Positions 1 through 12,098 of a stretch of 64,000 nucleotides of DNA are shown here, piece after piece; the stretch's first letter is position 1, and each line of letters begins with the position of its first letter. Location of the stretch: positions 91,931,435-91,995,434 of the forward strand of contig NC_058338.1 in assembly GCF_905475395.1 (NCBI RefSeq), read 5' to 3'. Source of the DNA: Chrysoperla carnea (lineage: Eukaryota; Arthropoda; Insecta; Neuroptera; Chrysopidae). Below the pieces are notes generated by a model. The model ran no database searches, was not told the DNA's origin, and was given only the letters and a program-made list of their open reading frames with translations. The position numbers were made by a program, and so were the translations under genes.

Positions 1-206
1 CACTTTTGGCTGAAACATTTTTTCATAAACATCACTGTTTACCCGTGAGGGGGCCAATTAGGCGAAAATTTTATAGGATGCACTTTACTTGAATATCAGT
101 TATGTATATGTCACATGTATGTATGTGTTATGTAATAAAGAAATCAACACTAAATATGCATGGTATTTCAACAATTAACTCAGTCAATTGTTTGTTTTCA
201 CTTGTT
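1..206 (+). repeat. Dispersed repeat family A, right-end fragment
   Basis: The segment running from the motif CATCACTGTTTACCC to TTGTTTTCACTTGTTAG matches the right end of fuller copies at 8946-9608 (+), 6685-7340 (-) and 36728-37410 (-). The window edge cuts it. No coding potential was seen. The family type is unresolved. Confidence 0.75.
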
Positions 207-469
207 AGATAGATAATTTAACTAACATTTAACATTTTCCATCCTTAACCGTTCGTCAACAAAATTTTTTCTCAACAAACAAACTATTTAATTTATTTAA
301 TTAACAGCTTAACTTTTGTACTAAGCGGCGCCGTTCAACTAGCGGCCTGAACAATATTCAGCCATTCAATCATACATCTAGGCAAATGACTTAGATCGAT
401 AACGTTTAACTACTTGTCTAGCCTAATCATTTAAATTCCACTTTCTGCCACCTGTTTTTATCAAAAAGA

Positions 470-850
470 ACAGGTCTTTTGTGAAAAATTCAAATCGATT
501 CTCTGTAAGGTTTAGGTGAAATTAACTATCAAAGTCAGTGTTTTTACCAAAAAAAGTTTTTCATTTTTATGCACGCAGTTCTTAATTTGGGTATGATTTT
601 AAAGCTTAAAACTTGAGGAATATTGATTTTTTACATAAATGGTAAAACATTTTTAAAAGCACTAAAACATTCTCAAAAACCAACACATTTATAACGACTT
701 CTTCATATACTATCACCATGTAAAAAGGACTGTTTCTAATAATTAAATCGTAAATCGTACAGAGAATCGACTAGAAATTTATAAAGAAGGCGTATTAAAT
801 ACTCATTAATTGGCACATAAAATTTCCTTTCGATACCGAATCGCCTTAAG
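470..850 (+). repeat. Dispersed repeat family B, copy 1
   Basis: About 380 bp that reappear in the same orientation at 61885-62280, sharing blocks such as TTTGTGAAAAATTCA near the start, AAAGCTTAAAACTTGAG in the middle and GTATTAAATACTCATTAATT near the end. Both copies end at CCTTAA. Divergence by eye is perhaps 15 percent with small indels. No ORF was seen. It is probably a non-autonomous DNA element. Confidence 0.7.
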
Positions 851-1595
851 TTTGCATGGAAAAAGTAAGGAATTTCAGTGGTCTAAGTTTACTACATACA
901 TTTCTGATGGTATTTCTCTATATAAGTGTATAAATAAATAAAAACAGTTTTTTATTATAAACAAAAAATAAAAAAAGTTATCTAAATGAAAACAAACATT
1001 CAATATATTTTGAAATATAAAATTTCTAAAATTATATTTTATTTGTTTAATTTCGTTTTTAAGAAAACACACGTTTTTAATTTAAAATAATCATGGGATT
1101 TAATTAAACTAATTAATATATTTATGTTTAGTTTACGATTTTTTCTGTTTAACTAGAAAAACAGAAACTATTCATAAAAGCAAAAATTGTTCTAATTTTT
1201 CTTGAATTTTTAAAAATTCTACAAGAAATATTCCTTAATAATTTTTTATAGTCTCAACTTTTATTAAGGATGTCTGAGCATGACAACAATGTTTGATTTA
1301 AAGGCTCAAAATTTGTTTGTAGGTAGTCTTTTACTCAAAGAATATGTGGTTAAAATTTCACAACCGTTCAGTACAGTTTAGGTAACCGTGCAAATTTTTA
1401 AGAAAAAAGTCATTAAAAATCGATATAAAATACATTGGCTCTTATGGAGGAATCTCAAAAAACGACATATTTTGGAAGTTTTTGATAATTTTCATTTGGA
1501 ATGAATGAAAACAAATTTAAAAAAAACTTTTTAATAGAAAGTAAACATATTAGCAATGAATTAGAAAAGAAAAAAACTAAGTGTCACCGTCCATA
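851..1595. other. Gene-free AT-rich stretch
   Basis: No supported coding region. A TTAAGGATGTCTGAGCATG-like end at about 1252 resembles the left end of the TTAA MITE family and may belong to a decayed copy. Confidence 0.5.
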
Positions 1596-1925
1596 TAAGG
1601 GATGTAAGAGCAGGGTAGATTAAGGGTTGAAATTATTTTTATCTTATTTTCAACTTTGATGATGAATTTTGTTATAACTTCATGAATGTAGACGAAAAAT
1701 AAGAATAAAATTTTTCGATATGTGTCTTGGTTTTCGAAATATCGTAAGCTAAATAATTAAACAAAATTTTCAATTTTCGATATTTTGAAAATTTAGCCAG
1801 ATATCGAAAAATTTTATTCTAACTTTTCGTCTTATATCGTCAAGTAATAATATAAATTTATCATCAAAATTGAAAATATCTATTTTTAAATTTGTGCCCC
1901 CACTACCATGCTCATACATCCTTAA
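1596..1925. mobile_element. TTAA-ended palindromic MITE, copy 1
   Basis: An imperfect inverted repeat built on the left arm motif TTTTTCGATATGTGTC and its right arm counterpart. It begins at AAGGGATGTAAGAGC and ends at GCTCATACATCCTTAA. The same architecture recurs at 42108-42441, 53816-54141 and, with other interiors, at 7444-7951 and 56194-56573. TTAA at the ends suggests piggyBac-type mobilisation, but this is inference. Confidence 0.6.
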
Positions 1926-3919
1926 AAACTATTAATATCACTACTGACAATAGGATTTTCAAAATAATATTTATTACTTAGATAATAAGATCTAGGGACA
2001 CTTTCAAGCGTTCTTTTAGCTTTTAAGTTCTATAGAATCTCGATAAGCGGGACTCCATAAAAACCAGGAGTGTCCCAATCATTGGATTTGGACACTCCGA
2101 TTACTAGGATTGTACGGAAAAATCCATCAATACATAAGATAAAACCTTGGTAGAACTATAGACAAGGTGTGCTCGATGTAGGACGAGTTTTGGTTCAGTT
2201 TGCGCATGTATCCAGTCGACGCCTTTTCAACTTTTTCCCGCTTCCTGATTCAAATGTTGTAAAAAACGTAAATACGTTTATGTGAAAAATAGTTCTTTAC
2301 TATGAATGAATAATTAATGATTAATGAACTTTTTCCACCTCAAATTTTTTCTATTTTTTATGAGACATCTCGACAATAATATGTAAACAAAACATTGACC
2401 AATTTGACAGCTCGAACGGAATAGTGTAGCACTAGAACAAATTTGTAATTTTCTCATATATAATTATGTGGGGTTTTTTCATACTTTTAAAATGAGTACC
2501 TTAAATTACAAAAATATTATTAATTGGCCAATCTGCGGCCGTTTCAAAGCAAGCAATTCCCGCCGACCTTACGCAATATCATTTTTGTTTACAATTTTAA
2601 TCATATCTTCGGTTCTATTGGTCCTATCAAGACGAATAAAAAAAAATAAATATTTGCTTTTTCATGTAGAAAAAAATTGTACAGAATTTTAATACTAAAT
2701 TTTCAATAACGCAGGAGCTATGGCCGTATGAACAATTTATTTGTTTATAACAAATGGCCCCCCATTTTGAGTTATGAGCAACCTGAAAATTCGAATTCGG
2801 CGGATCAAAGTTCGTCAATACAATATACTCCTAATTCAGTAGGACCTGTAAATGTATACAAAACGTACTCAGCGCCTACACTATATATAATAAATAAGCA
2901 ATATGGCGGTGACTGGATACCGTGCAAGAGAGTGAGAGAATGTCCCCATCCTACTCTTACCTGCAAAAGAGCATACCTTCTATAGTTTTACCATGGTATA
3001 AAACAAAGTCGCTTCAATCCACCTGTCTGTCCCAAGTCCTTATGTAGGCTTAGATTTTTAAAACTACGCTAGATAAAACGATTTAAGACGAAGGTTTTTA
3101 TGTACAATACGTGCATACTATTGTAGAGTAAAGGGTTGAAATAGGTGTTGAAAGGGATGTGCTTCAAAAACTTAAAAAGTTCTGCATCGATTAAGCTCAT
3201 ATATTGGCAAGATATACAACTAGATCAAAGATTGGTTTATCCATTTTTAACCTTCAGGATAGGGGGATCGAGAAAGTGGGGATGAATAATCGAATATTTT
3301 CAAATATACCCAAGTGGGTTATCAAATAAAAGAACATGGCGTGTACATTACAAAACACTAACTCCAACGCAAGGGGTATGGGAACAAAGTGTGAAAGTGA
3401 GAAAGTGGGGATGTTGCCCAGCAAAGCAGATAGCTCACAGCTAGTTATTAATAAAATAAAACATTTCGAATAACAACGTTGGAATGTATGTATTTAAACG
3501 AGAATGTATATACGCAGCATTAAACACGTGTTATTGTGATGCTTTTGTATTTTTAGAATCAGAACAATGAATCAAATTAGATGTATATACAAACAAACAA
3601 TAGCATTTTTGAGTGTGTTAATTTTGGGCGAACGAAAAGTTTATTGACTACCGAACGCTACCTATAATCTAGTGTTTCGATTATCGATACTGCTATAATT
3701 TAAAAATTACTTTTCTTGAGAAATCACATCTAGAAAATTTACGGAATTCAAATATAACAAGTTCATCATATTTAGCACTTGCTCTATAAATCTATAAATC
3801 TAATAAAAGCGAGAGTTTCTGCAGTATTTACATAAAATAAAAATAAAAATTTAGTTAATTACTTGGCAAATTGATATATTCAAAACATATATACCTAAGT
3901 ATATAATATAATAAGTATA
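1926..3919. other. Gene-free region with small orphan ORFs
   Basis: Short open frames at 2468-2692 and 2728-2985 (+) have no recognisable domain. The second begins with hydrophobic residues and is followed by a Ser/Asn-rich stretch, but nothing supports expression. The rest is AT-rich with mononucleotide runs. Confidence 0.4.
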
Positions 3920-4000
3920 CAGGGTATCCCATGACTCGATGGACAGAGCTTAATAACTTATTTCTTAAACAATTTTAAGTCGAAAGTGTCTTATTAGTCT

Positions 4001-4555
4001 AAGATCCCAATTAGGATCGACCTTCACCCATCTGTTTACCGGATGAAAGTTATTTTTTATGAAATATAAAATGTTAACAAATATCCCTGCAATGGGTTGC
4101 CTATAAAAATGTGGTCCAGACTACTTTTAGTGAAAATATCAAGAGTAAAATTTTTAGAAATTTTTCACTGACTTGCATATCTTACGAATTTTGATCTACT
4201 CGAAAGTAAAAGCCATAAAGAATATGCAGCAGCTATGTTGTTTGCCTTTTTTCGTTCACTATTATCGCATTTATACAAGTTGAAAATAGTAATTACGTGC
4301 ATCTGTTAATTCATTGACTCGCATATCTAAATAAAGATAATTTTGTTACAATTACGGTGGCATATGATTGGCCACAAAATATTGGTCAAAAATAATGTTT
4401 ACAAGCTTTCCAAGTTTTGATATTTATATTAAAAATGGTCTGGACCATATTTTTTAAGGCAACCCGTTACAGGAATATTTGTTAATATTTTACATTTCAT
4501 AAAAAATAACTTTCATTCGGTAAACATGGGTGAAGGTCGACCCTAATTCGGATCT
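4001..4555. repeat. Foldback module (inverted arms of about 125 bp)
   Basis: The left arm (4001-4135) and right arm (4437-4555) are inverted copies sharing the cores GAAAGTTATTTTTTATGAAA and GGTCGACC-like ends. The same module recurs at 27178-27715. The inner part also holds the segment reading TAAAAGCCATAAAGAATATG, matched in the other copy. Confidence 0.8.
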
Positions 4556-4684
4556 TGTACTATATGTACTTTTTTCCAAAACAAAAGGTAAGGAGTTATG
4601 AAACTGTCATATTTAGAATAACTTCTTCGCTGGAAATTTCTTGTTGTACAGGACGTTATGCATTAGCTTTAGAAAGTAGCATTA

Positions 4685-4837
4685 TCGGCCAAATAACGAT
4701 GAACATTTAAGAACAGTTGGGATTATTCGATCAAGAAACCGCCGCTGATATTCCCACACTGAAAATCTTGCATTTCCGTCACAATATCCGTCAATAAAAT
4801 GCATATCGGTATATTCTTGATTCGTAAACGTAGCCAC
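4685..4837 (-). pseudogene. Relic of transposon-borne DUF4817-like helix-turn-helix ORF
   Basis: On the minus strand the frame reads TNQEYTDMHFIDGYCDGNAR followed by a segment with WEYQRRF. This strongly resembles the start of the DUF4817 helix-turn-helix proteins (pattern T.REYADIHFIYG..NGNA....Y..RFP.R) encoded by many insect mariner-type elements. Only about 50 residues are present, and the frame ends in the middle of the domain. It lies inside the TA-flanked 3920-6257 element, so it is probably what remains of that element's own DNA-binding ORF. A candidate acceptor (TTTTCAG) precedes it. Family assignment is by memory of the motif, not by search. Confidence 0.6.
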
Positions 4838-4912
4838 TAAATTAATCTGAAAATTACAACTTAAAAAATAAAAAAACACAAACATAAACATTAAAATGTC
4901 ACCATAATAACA

Positions 4913-5100
4913 TTATGGCAAAAGATAATTAAAACTGATTAAAAAGTAGGTATAAGCATTCAAAGATTGTTGCCCATCTCTTTTTAGCAATACAAAGTTT
5001 TATATGTATTTTATATGTATCTCTATGGTGATATAGGACAATGACGTCACTAACCTATATCTTCCTCTTTGTTTAATTAAGAATTTTAAATATTTATATT
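4913..5100 (+). repeat. Dispersed repeat family C, partial copy
   Basis: It shares TTGCCCATCTC, ACAAAGTTTTATATGTA, GACGTCACTA and TCTTCCTCTTTGTTTAA with 35360-35580 (+) and, inverted, with 25860-26060 (-). The flanking pieces also align, so these are three copies of one element. Confidence 0.75.
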
Positions 5101-5250
5101 TTGCGTACCAACTTCTAAAGATTTTCAAAAACCAACTTCGATTTTCAGCCCGTTAAGTGGTAATTCTAAACCTGAAGTGATAAAAAAGATTTATTATAAA
5201 TACATATTATCGAAGATAATAAATGAGAACTCCAGGATATTTCGAAAACA

Positions 5251-6030
5251 ATTTCGATTTTTGCTCCAATTTCCTATATCAGTTTTTTTGTATTTTATAA
5301 ATACGTATTTCGACTACCTAGTAGTCATCAACAGTAAGAATTAGCTAGTCGTGATTACTCTTATTATGAATGTTGCTCTTTGCTAATTTGGTGGCGGACT
5401 GCGCAATGATACTTTCGTGTACCTACAATTTATACTATTCACAGTATCTGTCAAATTGTAATTGGACCCCTCAAAATCTGGCTAGCCAAGGTTGAAAAAA
5501 TGAATCAAAATATTTCTCAAAATTAGGGGCTTTTTAGGTGCTATTTAGGTGCGCAAATCAAAAATAAGGTGCACTTAAAATTTTCGAAAAATTGAAAAAA
5601 AATTACGGGTCTGCTAGGTTTTTGAAACTTGGCAGTCCATCATTGTATAATAATAATTTTATAATTAAATTTTCGCATAAGAATTAAGTGCTCATTAAGT
5701 GCAAGCAATCCTTGGCAAGAAAAATCCATAATTCACTTGTCGACCCACGAAAACTTTGATAGAGACTTTTATTTTCATGATTTTTCGATTAAACTTAATT
5801 CTTGATAAGGCTTCTCCTCATGTCAGCGTCAAACTCGACTCGAAATTGATTCAATATAAACTTTTTTCTAAACCAATATTTGGGTCTGCTAGATTTTGAT
5901 ATTTCAGCGAGCTAATTAATAATTAATACTCTTAGCTAATTCTTACTGATGATGACTACTTGGTAATCGAAATAGGTAATTATAAAATACAAAAAACTGA
6001 TTTAGGAAATTGGGGCAAAAATCGAAATTT
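5251..6030. repeat. Foldback element, long-spacer copy
   Basis: Arms of about 95 bp (5251-5346 and 5933-6030) are inverted copies containing ATAAATACGTATTTCGACTA on the left and its diverged complement on the right. The spacer is about 590 bp. A compact copy of the same family lies at 19515-19815. Confidence 0.8.
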
Positions 6031-6259
6031 ATTTTAACAAAGATTTAGTCAACGTGCCGCCTATTACATGGTCTACATACGAGATTGATTTACTATTAAG
6101 TTTACACCTCTTGACTATTATCTTTGGTTACATAATAATTCCCATAGCTCCTTAACTATTGATTTTTGGACACTTTCGAACAAGAAGGCACTTTCGACTT
6201 AAAGTTGTCCAAATAATTCGATCATAAACTATGCTCATCAAGTCATGGAACACTCTGTA

Positions 6260-6684
6260 TAAAATTGTAATATAAATTTAAATATTAGTGTGGCAAGCAT
6301 ACTAATTAACACTTCCAGAGTCACTATTAATAACTAAGTAAATAAACTTATTGTAAATACGATAGCTTTAATTTGATATAGGTATTGGTATACTTATGGT
6401 ATATGTAATATATTTTTATTTAAAATGAAGTAAATTTATAACTAATTACATTACATTTTCAATTTATTACATCCTATTTAAATTAACTGCGAAAAATTAA
6501 AAACTATCTCTGAGTTAGGTAGTATACTAATTATTATAATTACCTATTACATATAAGTAGAGAATGATTTAAAGATACAAGTTGTCATAAAAAATTTACT
6601 TGCTGTATCAATTTGTTATTGTAATATAAATGAAATTCATAAATTTAGAAAACTATCGATGTGAAACAATAAAACAATATGAAA
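6260..6684. other. Gene-free AT-rich stretch
   Basis: No coding, RNA or repeat structure supported beyond simple AT richness. Confidence 0.4.
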
Positions 6685-7340
6685 AGCAAGTGAAAATAAA
6701 CAATTGCATGAGTTAACTGTTGAAATACTATGTATAGACAGTATTGGTAACGAAATCGTTTGTTTTTTAACGTCATGTAGATAAAGAAAGATAGCCACTC
6801 TTAGACACAAAATAAAAAGAATGTCTTTCCTCTCACTTCCTCAGTGGATATAATAATAAACAAACAAACACATACATAATATATGTATGTGCACATTTAA
6901 AACATATACAATAGGTATCTGTATGCATACTATATAATGTTTCTAGCCTAATTTAAGCCCTCACGGGTAAACAAGTGGTGTCTACGAAAAAATGTTTCAA
7001 ACAAAAGTTGTTTATTTTTTTATAAAGAACATTTTTTATATTTAATTTTTTCTTCTATTTCTAACGGTTTACCAGATGTTTACCATGGACCCAAGACACA
7101 ATTGATCTATGTTGCTCATTTACGAACTCGACCGCACTTTATAGGTCCTGACCACTCAGCTTGATATCTCTTATCGTGTCGACAGACAGACGTACAACCG
7201 AAACTGGCCTATTTAGGTGATTTTATGAACACCTGTACCATATATAATATTTTATTGGTAGCATTAATATTTTTAAGCGTTACAAACTTGGGACTAAACT
7301 TAGTATACCTTGCATTTACATGGTATAATTATTATATTCT
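6685..7340 (-). repeat. Dispersed repeat family A, near-complete copy
   Basis: Inverse of 8946-9608. It starts with AAGCAAGTGAAAATAAACAA, carries CTCACGGGTAAAC and GACAGACAGACGTACAACCG in the middle, and ends near ACATGGTATAA. The short ORF at 7225-7425 is internal repeat sequence with no domain. Confidence 0.75.
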
Positions 7341-7443
7341 AAAACTTCTGAGAATTAAAATTTTTATTAATTTTATCCGCCATCAGTTTCTAACTCAACT
7401 AGATACATATTTCTTAAATTCCTAATAGTCTTCCAACAGCTTA

Positions 7444-7951
7444 TTAAGGTAGTACCAGCATGAAATCACTTTTCGACAGATTTGGCCGAATTTTTTTTCT
7501 CGGGTTTATAATAGCTTTATTTATGAATTCCTAAAATTTCATAATTTTTGACCGTTTAGATCGCGAGATATTTAAAGACAAAGTTCGCGATTTTGAGGGT
7601 CATGTCCCATTTAAAGCATGTAAAATGTCCGGTCTCTCCAACTATTTTTTATGATATTATTATATATTGAAGAAAAAGTAGAAAAAAATGTTTATACAAT
7701 AAAATTCTAAAAAAAAAATTTAGAAATTAATTTTCACTTTCGAGATATTAATTTTGACGTAAATTGATCGAAATTGGGACGTTGGCATAATTATTTCCCA
7801 TTTTAAACGGTCAAAATTTCTGAAACTTTGGGAATTAATAGTAAGCATTATTAAATTCTTAAATTTAATTTTTCGTTAAATTCTGTCGAAAAAAAAATTG
7901 TACCATTGCTTTAACATAGAAACTGCAAATACCATGCTGGAACATCCTTAA
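7444..7951. mobile_element. TTAA-ended MITE, 508 bp variant
   Basis: Its ends are TTAAGGTAGTACCAGCATG and, as the reverse complement of the right end, TTAAGGATGTTCCAGCATG. The interior is a loose inverted repeat (TTTGACCGTTTAGATCG against CATTTTAAACGGTCAAA). No ORF. Confidence 0.7.
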
Positions 7952-8945
7952 GTCAAACAAACCAACTTTTTAATATAAAACGCCTCACTTCAGTCATACA
8001 TCTGCGAATTTTATCGATTGCACTGCAGATCTAATGTCGAGAAACCTGAATAAGACTGTAAATAAAACCTTAACAAGCAAGCTAGGGAAGAGTCTAGAAG
8101 TTTTTAAACAAAGAAGCTAGTTATTAAATAAATGCTAGTTAAAATTTATAATATATGGGTGCTAGAGGGGCGCCAATAAGATGCTCGCCTAGGGCACTGC
8201 CGACATCTAATCCGTCTCTGCTTGTAAGTATCTCACAATTTTCAATAGAGCCTTATTATAAAAGTGGTACAAACTTATTTTCTACCTTTTAGTTTTATTA
8301 CCATAAAGTTTTTTAAAAAGCAAATATCAAAAAATTTACATAATTCGGATCGGTTTTTAATCCTAAATACTTATCAGCTCTGCTGCAACGAGACAGTTCA
8401 ATATACTGTTCCCTACTTTGAATGCAGCTTTAAAGCAACTTCCTTGGCCATTTAGTTAATACTAAAGGTAATATAGAAGGTCGATACTCTTGTCCATAAT
8501 AAAAAATATCACGTACTAAATGTAAATGCACAAAATCCTTACATAAAAAGAAGGAGGAAGTGCCTGAATTTTAGGGAAAACCGTCTTTGTCTATATCTCC
8601 GGAAACATGGACTGCACTCCGTAAAAGATATTCTTCTCACATACTGAGCACAATTTGTATTGGGTAATATTTGAAACATTAGCTCTAAAAAAGGTTTAAA
8701 GAGAAGAAAAACTATTTAACCTAGAATAAGAAAAGATTAGGCACATAGCCATGAAACTTTAATATATTCTTTGTCTATCTTTATATAAAATTAAAGATAA
8801 TAATCTCGACGCCAGCAATAAAACAGCTTGATTGAATGCATAATCAGTATTAATGATTTATTTTGAGTACATAATATGCATTCATTAATATTAATAGACA
8901 TTAGTTTTTTGATTAATATTATTATTAATAGATATTACTACTTTT
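7952..8945. other. Gene-free region
   Basis: No supported gene. The frame at 8264-8455 (+) has no recognisable domain. The segment around 8820-8940 is a run of AT-rich ATTAATA repeats. Confidence 0.4.
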
Positions 8946-9608
8946 TATACCATGTATATATGAAATATACATAGTATTATAAGTTTAGTACCAAGTTTGT
9001 AACGCCTAAAAATATTGATGCTACAAAAAAAAAATTGGTATAGGTGTTCATAAAATCACCTAATTAATCCATTTCCGGTTGTCCGTCCGTCCGGCTGTCC
9101 GGCTGTCCGGCCGTCCGTCCGTCTGTGGTCACGATTACTCAAAAACGAAAAGAGATATCAAGCTGAAATTTTTACAGCGTGTTTAGGACGTAAAAAGTGA
9201 GGTCAAGTTCGTAAATGAGCAACATGGGTCAATTGGGTCATGGGTCCGTAGTACCCATCTTGTAAACCGTTAGAGATAGAATAAAAGTTTAAATGTAAAA
9301 AATGTTCCTTACAAAAAAATAAACAACTTTTGTTTGAAACATTTTTTTGTAAACATCACTGTTTACCCACGAGGGCGTTAATTAGGTACAAATTTTATAG
9401 GATGTATTAATATCAAAGTGAGTATCTTTTGTTATTTACGTGACGTCAAAAAAACAAACGACTGCGCATCAACACTTGCGCATTATATGAGAATATCAGT
9501 TAAATATGTCAGATATGTATGTATGTGAAATGTGACAGAGTTATCAACACTGCCTATACATGGTATTTCAACAATTAACTCAGTCAATTGTTTGTTTTCA
9601 CTTGTTAG
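8946..9608 (+). repeat. Dispersed repeat family A, reference copy
   Basis: About 660 bp. The left end contains a short palindrome (ATGTATATATGAAATATACAT). A GC-richer block of CCGTCCG and GGCTGTCC units lies at 9077-9123, and the right end is TTGTTTTCACTTGTTAG. Shared motifs define the other copies at 1-206, 6685-7340 and 36728-37410 and the intron fragments at 47085-47440. No ORF. Confidence 0.75.
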
Positions 9609-10137
9609 TATTTCATTTCAATCGTTCATTATTTCAATTCATTCGAGAATGGCAGGCAAAATCTATAATTTTAAATAGAAAATACTGAAAATATCATCAA
9701 AAATATTTAGTCAAAAAATAGATCAAACTTTTAAAATAGACCTTGTTCAGGTAATATTTTAATGAAACTAATAAAGAATATCTTTATGATATAACACAAA
9801 AATAACTGAGTATAAAAAAATCAATCAATCAATTAATTGTGTTATAATAAAAATGTTTATAAACCACAAATTTATGCAAATATTCTCAATCCGTAAATAA
9901 GTTAAAATATTTATAAAAAAAAAAAAAATTATCAAAAATTTAGTAGATAATAAATAAAAAGAAAGTTTTTTATTTTAAATACATACAGAAATTAATCAAA
10001 CAATAAAATTGTAAATATGAGGGTTTAATAATGTAGAAAGATCATTGATCGATTCATCGATAGGTAGTAATGAAAGTGAAGATTGCGTTTGGTTACAGTT
10101 CATTTACTCGTAAATTCGTATTAAGTTTTTATATTTA
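9609..10137. other. Gene-free AT-rich stretch
   Basis: Nothing supported. Poly-A and AT tracts only. Confidence 0.4.
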
Positions 10138-10465
10138 ACTAGCTTGATACCCGCTTGCTTCGCTGGGTTTAAAAGTAAAAACTGGTAAAGACCACCACGT
10201 TATAGCTTTCACCGCCTTTACTCTAACTTATTCCCGTTCCACAAGAATAGAAATAGGAGTAGGGATTTTTTTACACAGGTAAAATATGTGTGTACAGTTT
10301 TCAATATTTTTCAATTGTAAAATAGCCATAACTTAGTGAGTGTATCAGAACAGATGGTCATAAATTATATTTCTATCATTTTTACATTTTAAAGTTTACC
10401 ATTTTTACAGAAAACTTTAATTTATGGTTCAAAATTTTTCTCAAATATGGTGCAGTAAAATATCG

Positions 10466-10525
<60 letters not shown>

Positions 10526-11215
10526 CTCATGTGTTACTCTGATATATGAGCTACATTACTGTAGAGTTTCAATAAAATCCATTCAGTAGTTTTTTCGAGA
10601 AGGCGTCACAAATAAACAAACAACCTTACTTTATCATTTATATCTTTAAAAACAAATACCAATATATTTAATACCCTACACACCGTCGCACTAACTTGAT
10701 AATTATTTTTATCGTACGAGTAACTGGTTGTATCTTTATATATTATAGCCTATGTGTTGTTCTGATGTATAAGCTATATTATTGTAAAGTTTCATTCAAA
10801 TCCATTCCGTAGTTTTTGCGTGAAGGAGTAACAAATAGACATATTACTGTATAAATTAATCAAGCCTTTTTGAGAAAAACGCACCAAAAATCTTTTACAA
10901 AACCCATTGAAAAACATGGTTACTCCGGTTAAACGATTCCACGGTTCAAATGCCCCGGAAGCGTGCATTTAAACTACCACTGCAAAAAATCATATCCATC
11001 TATCCTCTATGAAAAATTAAAACAAATCTATCCCACGGGAACAATACATTTTACCGGGATTCAAATCTTATATGCTATTCCAGGCTATAATACATCTCGG
11101 TGCCAAATTTCATCCAGATCCGTTCAGCCGTTCTGGCGTGGTGGAGTAACAAACATCCATTCATCCAAACTTTCACGATTATAATATACTAGCAGCCAAA
11201 CAAGGCGTTGCTCGG
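10138..11215 (+). mobile_element. Cluster of Helitron-like dispersed repeats
   Basis: The start ACTAGCTTGATACCCGCTTG, followed by a 'cttcgctggg' motif, resembles insect non-autonomous Helitron starts. Three successive ends carry the familiar 'aaatCCATTCAGTAGTTTTT ... gagtaacaaa' motif, at about 10573-10620, 10800-10850 and 11115-11160. A fourth start follows at 11193. An inverted relative lies at 42945-43370 and an inverted start fragment at 54800-54925. I could not confirm the Helitron 3' hairpin and CTRR end, so the class is tentative. Confidence 0.5.
10469..10524. repeat. (TA)n microsatellite, 28 units
   Basis: Uninterrupted alternating TA for 56 bases inside the Helitron-like cluster. 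Confidence 0.98.
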
Positions 11216-11813
11216 GTTAAAATATATCGCATGTTTAATGCTATAAATAATATTTAAGGATCCACGTAAATATTATAGATGTCTATCTTAGGTATTGAGA
11301 GACTTATTCGACCATTAAACATACGGTGTATAGAGTATATCAACTTTTACATTTACTCTCGAGTACATTTATTCTCGCTTTGGTTTCTTTTTAGATCCAA
11401 ACTCTGTGTTTTCTCAAGAAAGACTGACTCAAGTCGACGAGAGAGCTTCCTTTAATACCCTGAGGTTGTTCTAGAAGCATCTGGTTAAGAGAATGTTCGA
11501 GAGAAGGGTTTTATTCTATTCTATTAGCTTATATTGTCCTTTTTCTTGTTAGAAAATCGTTTAATTTAATAAAAGTTATATTCAGACAGAATTTTTTTAA
11601 AGTACTTACTTTTAACAATAAAACTCTTGAAAAAACACTAAACTTGGTTGAAATGAAAAGATTTAAATTTCGGAAGAAGGCCCAGAAAGTTCGTGTCCGG
11701 TTCTAGCTTGATAGTTCTACTGGTCGTCGAGAGATGGCGCTAACAGCCCTCGATGGTCAGTTTAAAGTTGATCATGATTATAGTTGTCGATTTAACCAAA
11801 CTTTCTAGATCAA

Positions 11814-11841
11814 TTCTAGAACTTTCTAGAATTTTCTAGAA
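11814..11841. promoter_or_regulatory. Perfect six-pentamer heat-shock element
   Basis: Three TTCTAGAA blocks are spaced by exactly two bases, giving the alternating pattern TTCnnGAAnnTTCnnGAAnnTTCnnGAA: six in-phase HSF pentamers with no mismatch. That matches and exceeds the usual three-pentamer requirement for HSF trimers. No gene was found nearby, so a function is not shown. Confidence 0.6.
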
Positions 11842-11877
11842 AATTTCGAACCGATTTTGACCGTTACACACATTTTG

Positions 11878-11895
11878 GAACTTTCTAGATCATTC
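11878..11895. promoter_or_regulatory. Second heat-shock-element-like site
   Basis: GAA-ct-TTC-ta-GAT-ca-TTC: four in-phase pentamers with a single mismatch (GAT for GAA), 37 bp after the stronger site. Confidence 0.4.
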
Positions 11896-12018
11896 CATAA
11901 ATTTGTTCTGAAAATTTCCGAAAGTTCACATGAGTAAGAAAAGGACCGATATATATTTTTCACATTTTTACCACCCACAACCACCCCAACAGAAAGTTGA
12001 TTAAGTTGGTGGTCATAG

Positions 12019-12098
12019 AGAAACCCTGTCTTCACGTACTAACATTAGCATTATATATATATATATATAATGCTAATGTTAGTACGTGAAGACAGGGT

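Larger units (their letters stand above)
3920..6257. mobile_element. 2.34 kb TA-flanked DNA transposon relic with nested foldbacks
   Basis: The left end CAGGGTATCCCATGACTCGA and the reverse complement of the right end, CAGAGTGTTCCATGACTTGA, form a terminal inverted repeat. TA dinucleotides flank both sides (3918-3919, 6258-6259), as in Tc1/mariner-type insertions. Inside are a foldback (4001-4555), a relic of a helix-turn-helix ORF (4685-4837, minus), a copy of repeat family C (4913-5100) and a second foldback (5251-6030). This is probably an old element invaded by others. No intact transposase remains. Confidence 0.65.
11216..12018. other. Gene-free region containing heat-shock-element-like arrays
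   Basis: No supported coding sequence. The frame at 11826-12035 (-) runs through the TTCTAGAA array and has no domain. The stretch probably belongs to the repeat that begins at 11193. Confidence 0.45.

Noticed and set aside
4685..4837. Small real gene with a signal-like N-terminus (MFMFVFFYFL)
   Set aside because: The hydrophobic start is AT-rich intron-like sequence before an acceptor; the conserved part is a transposon helix-turn-helix.
9077..9123. CpG-island or promoter signal at the CCGTCCG repeats
   Set aside because: The block recurs as the 'gacagacagacg' region in other family A copies, so it is repeat structure.
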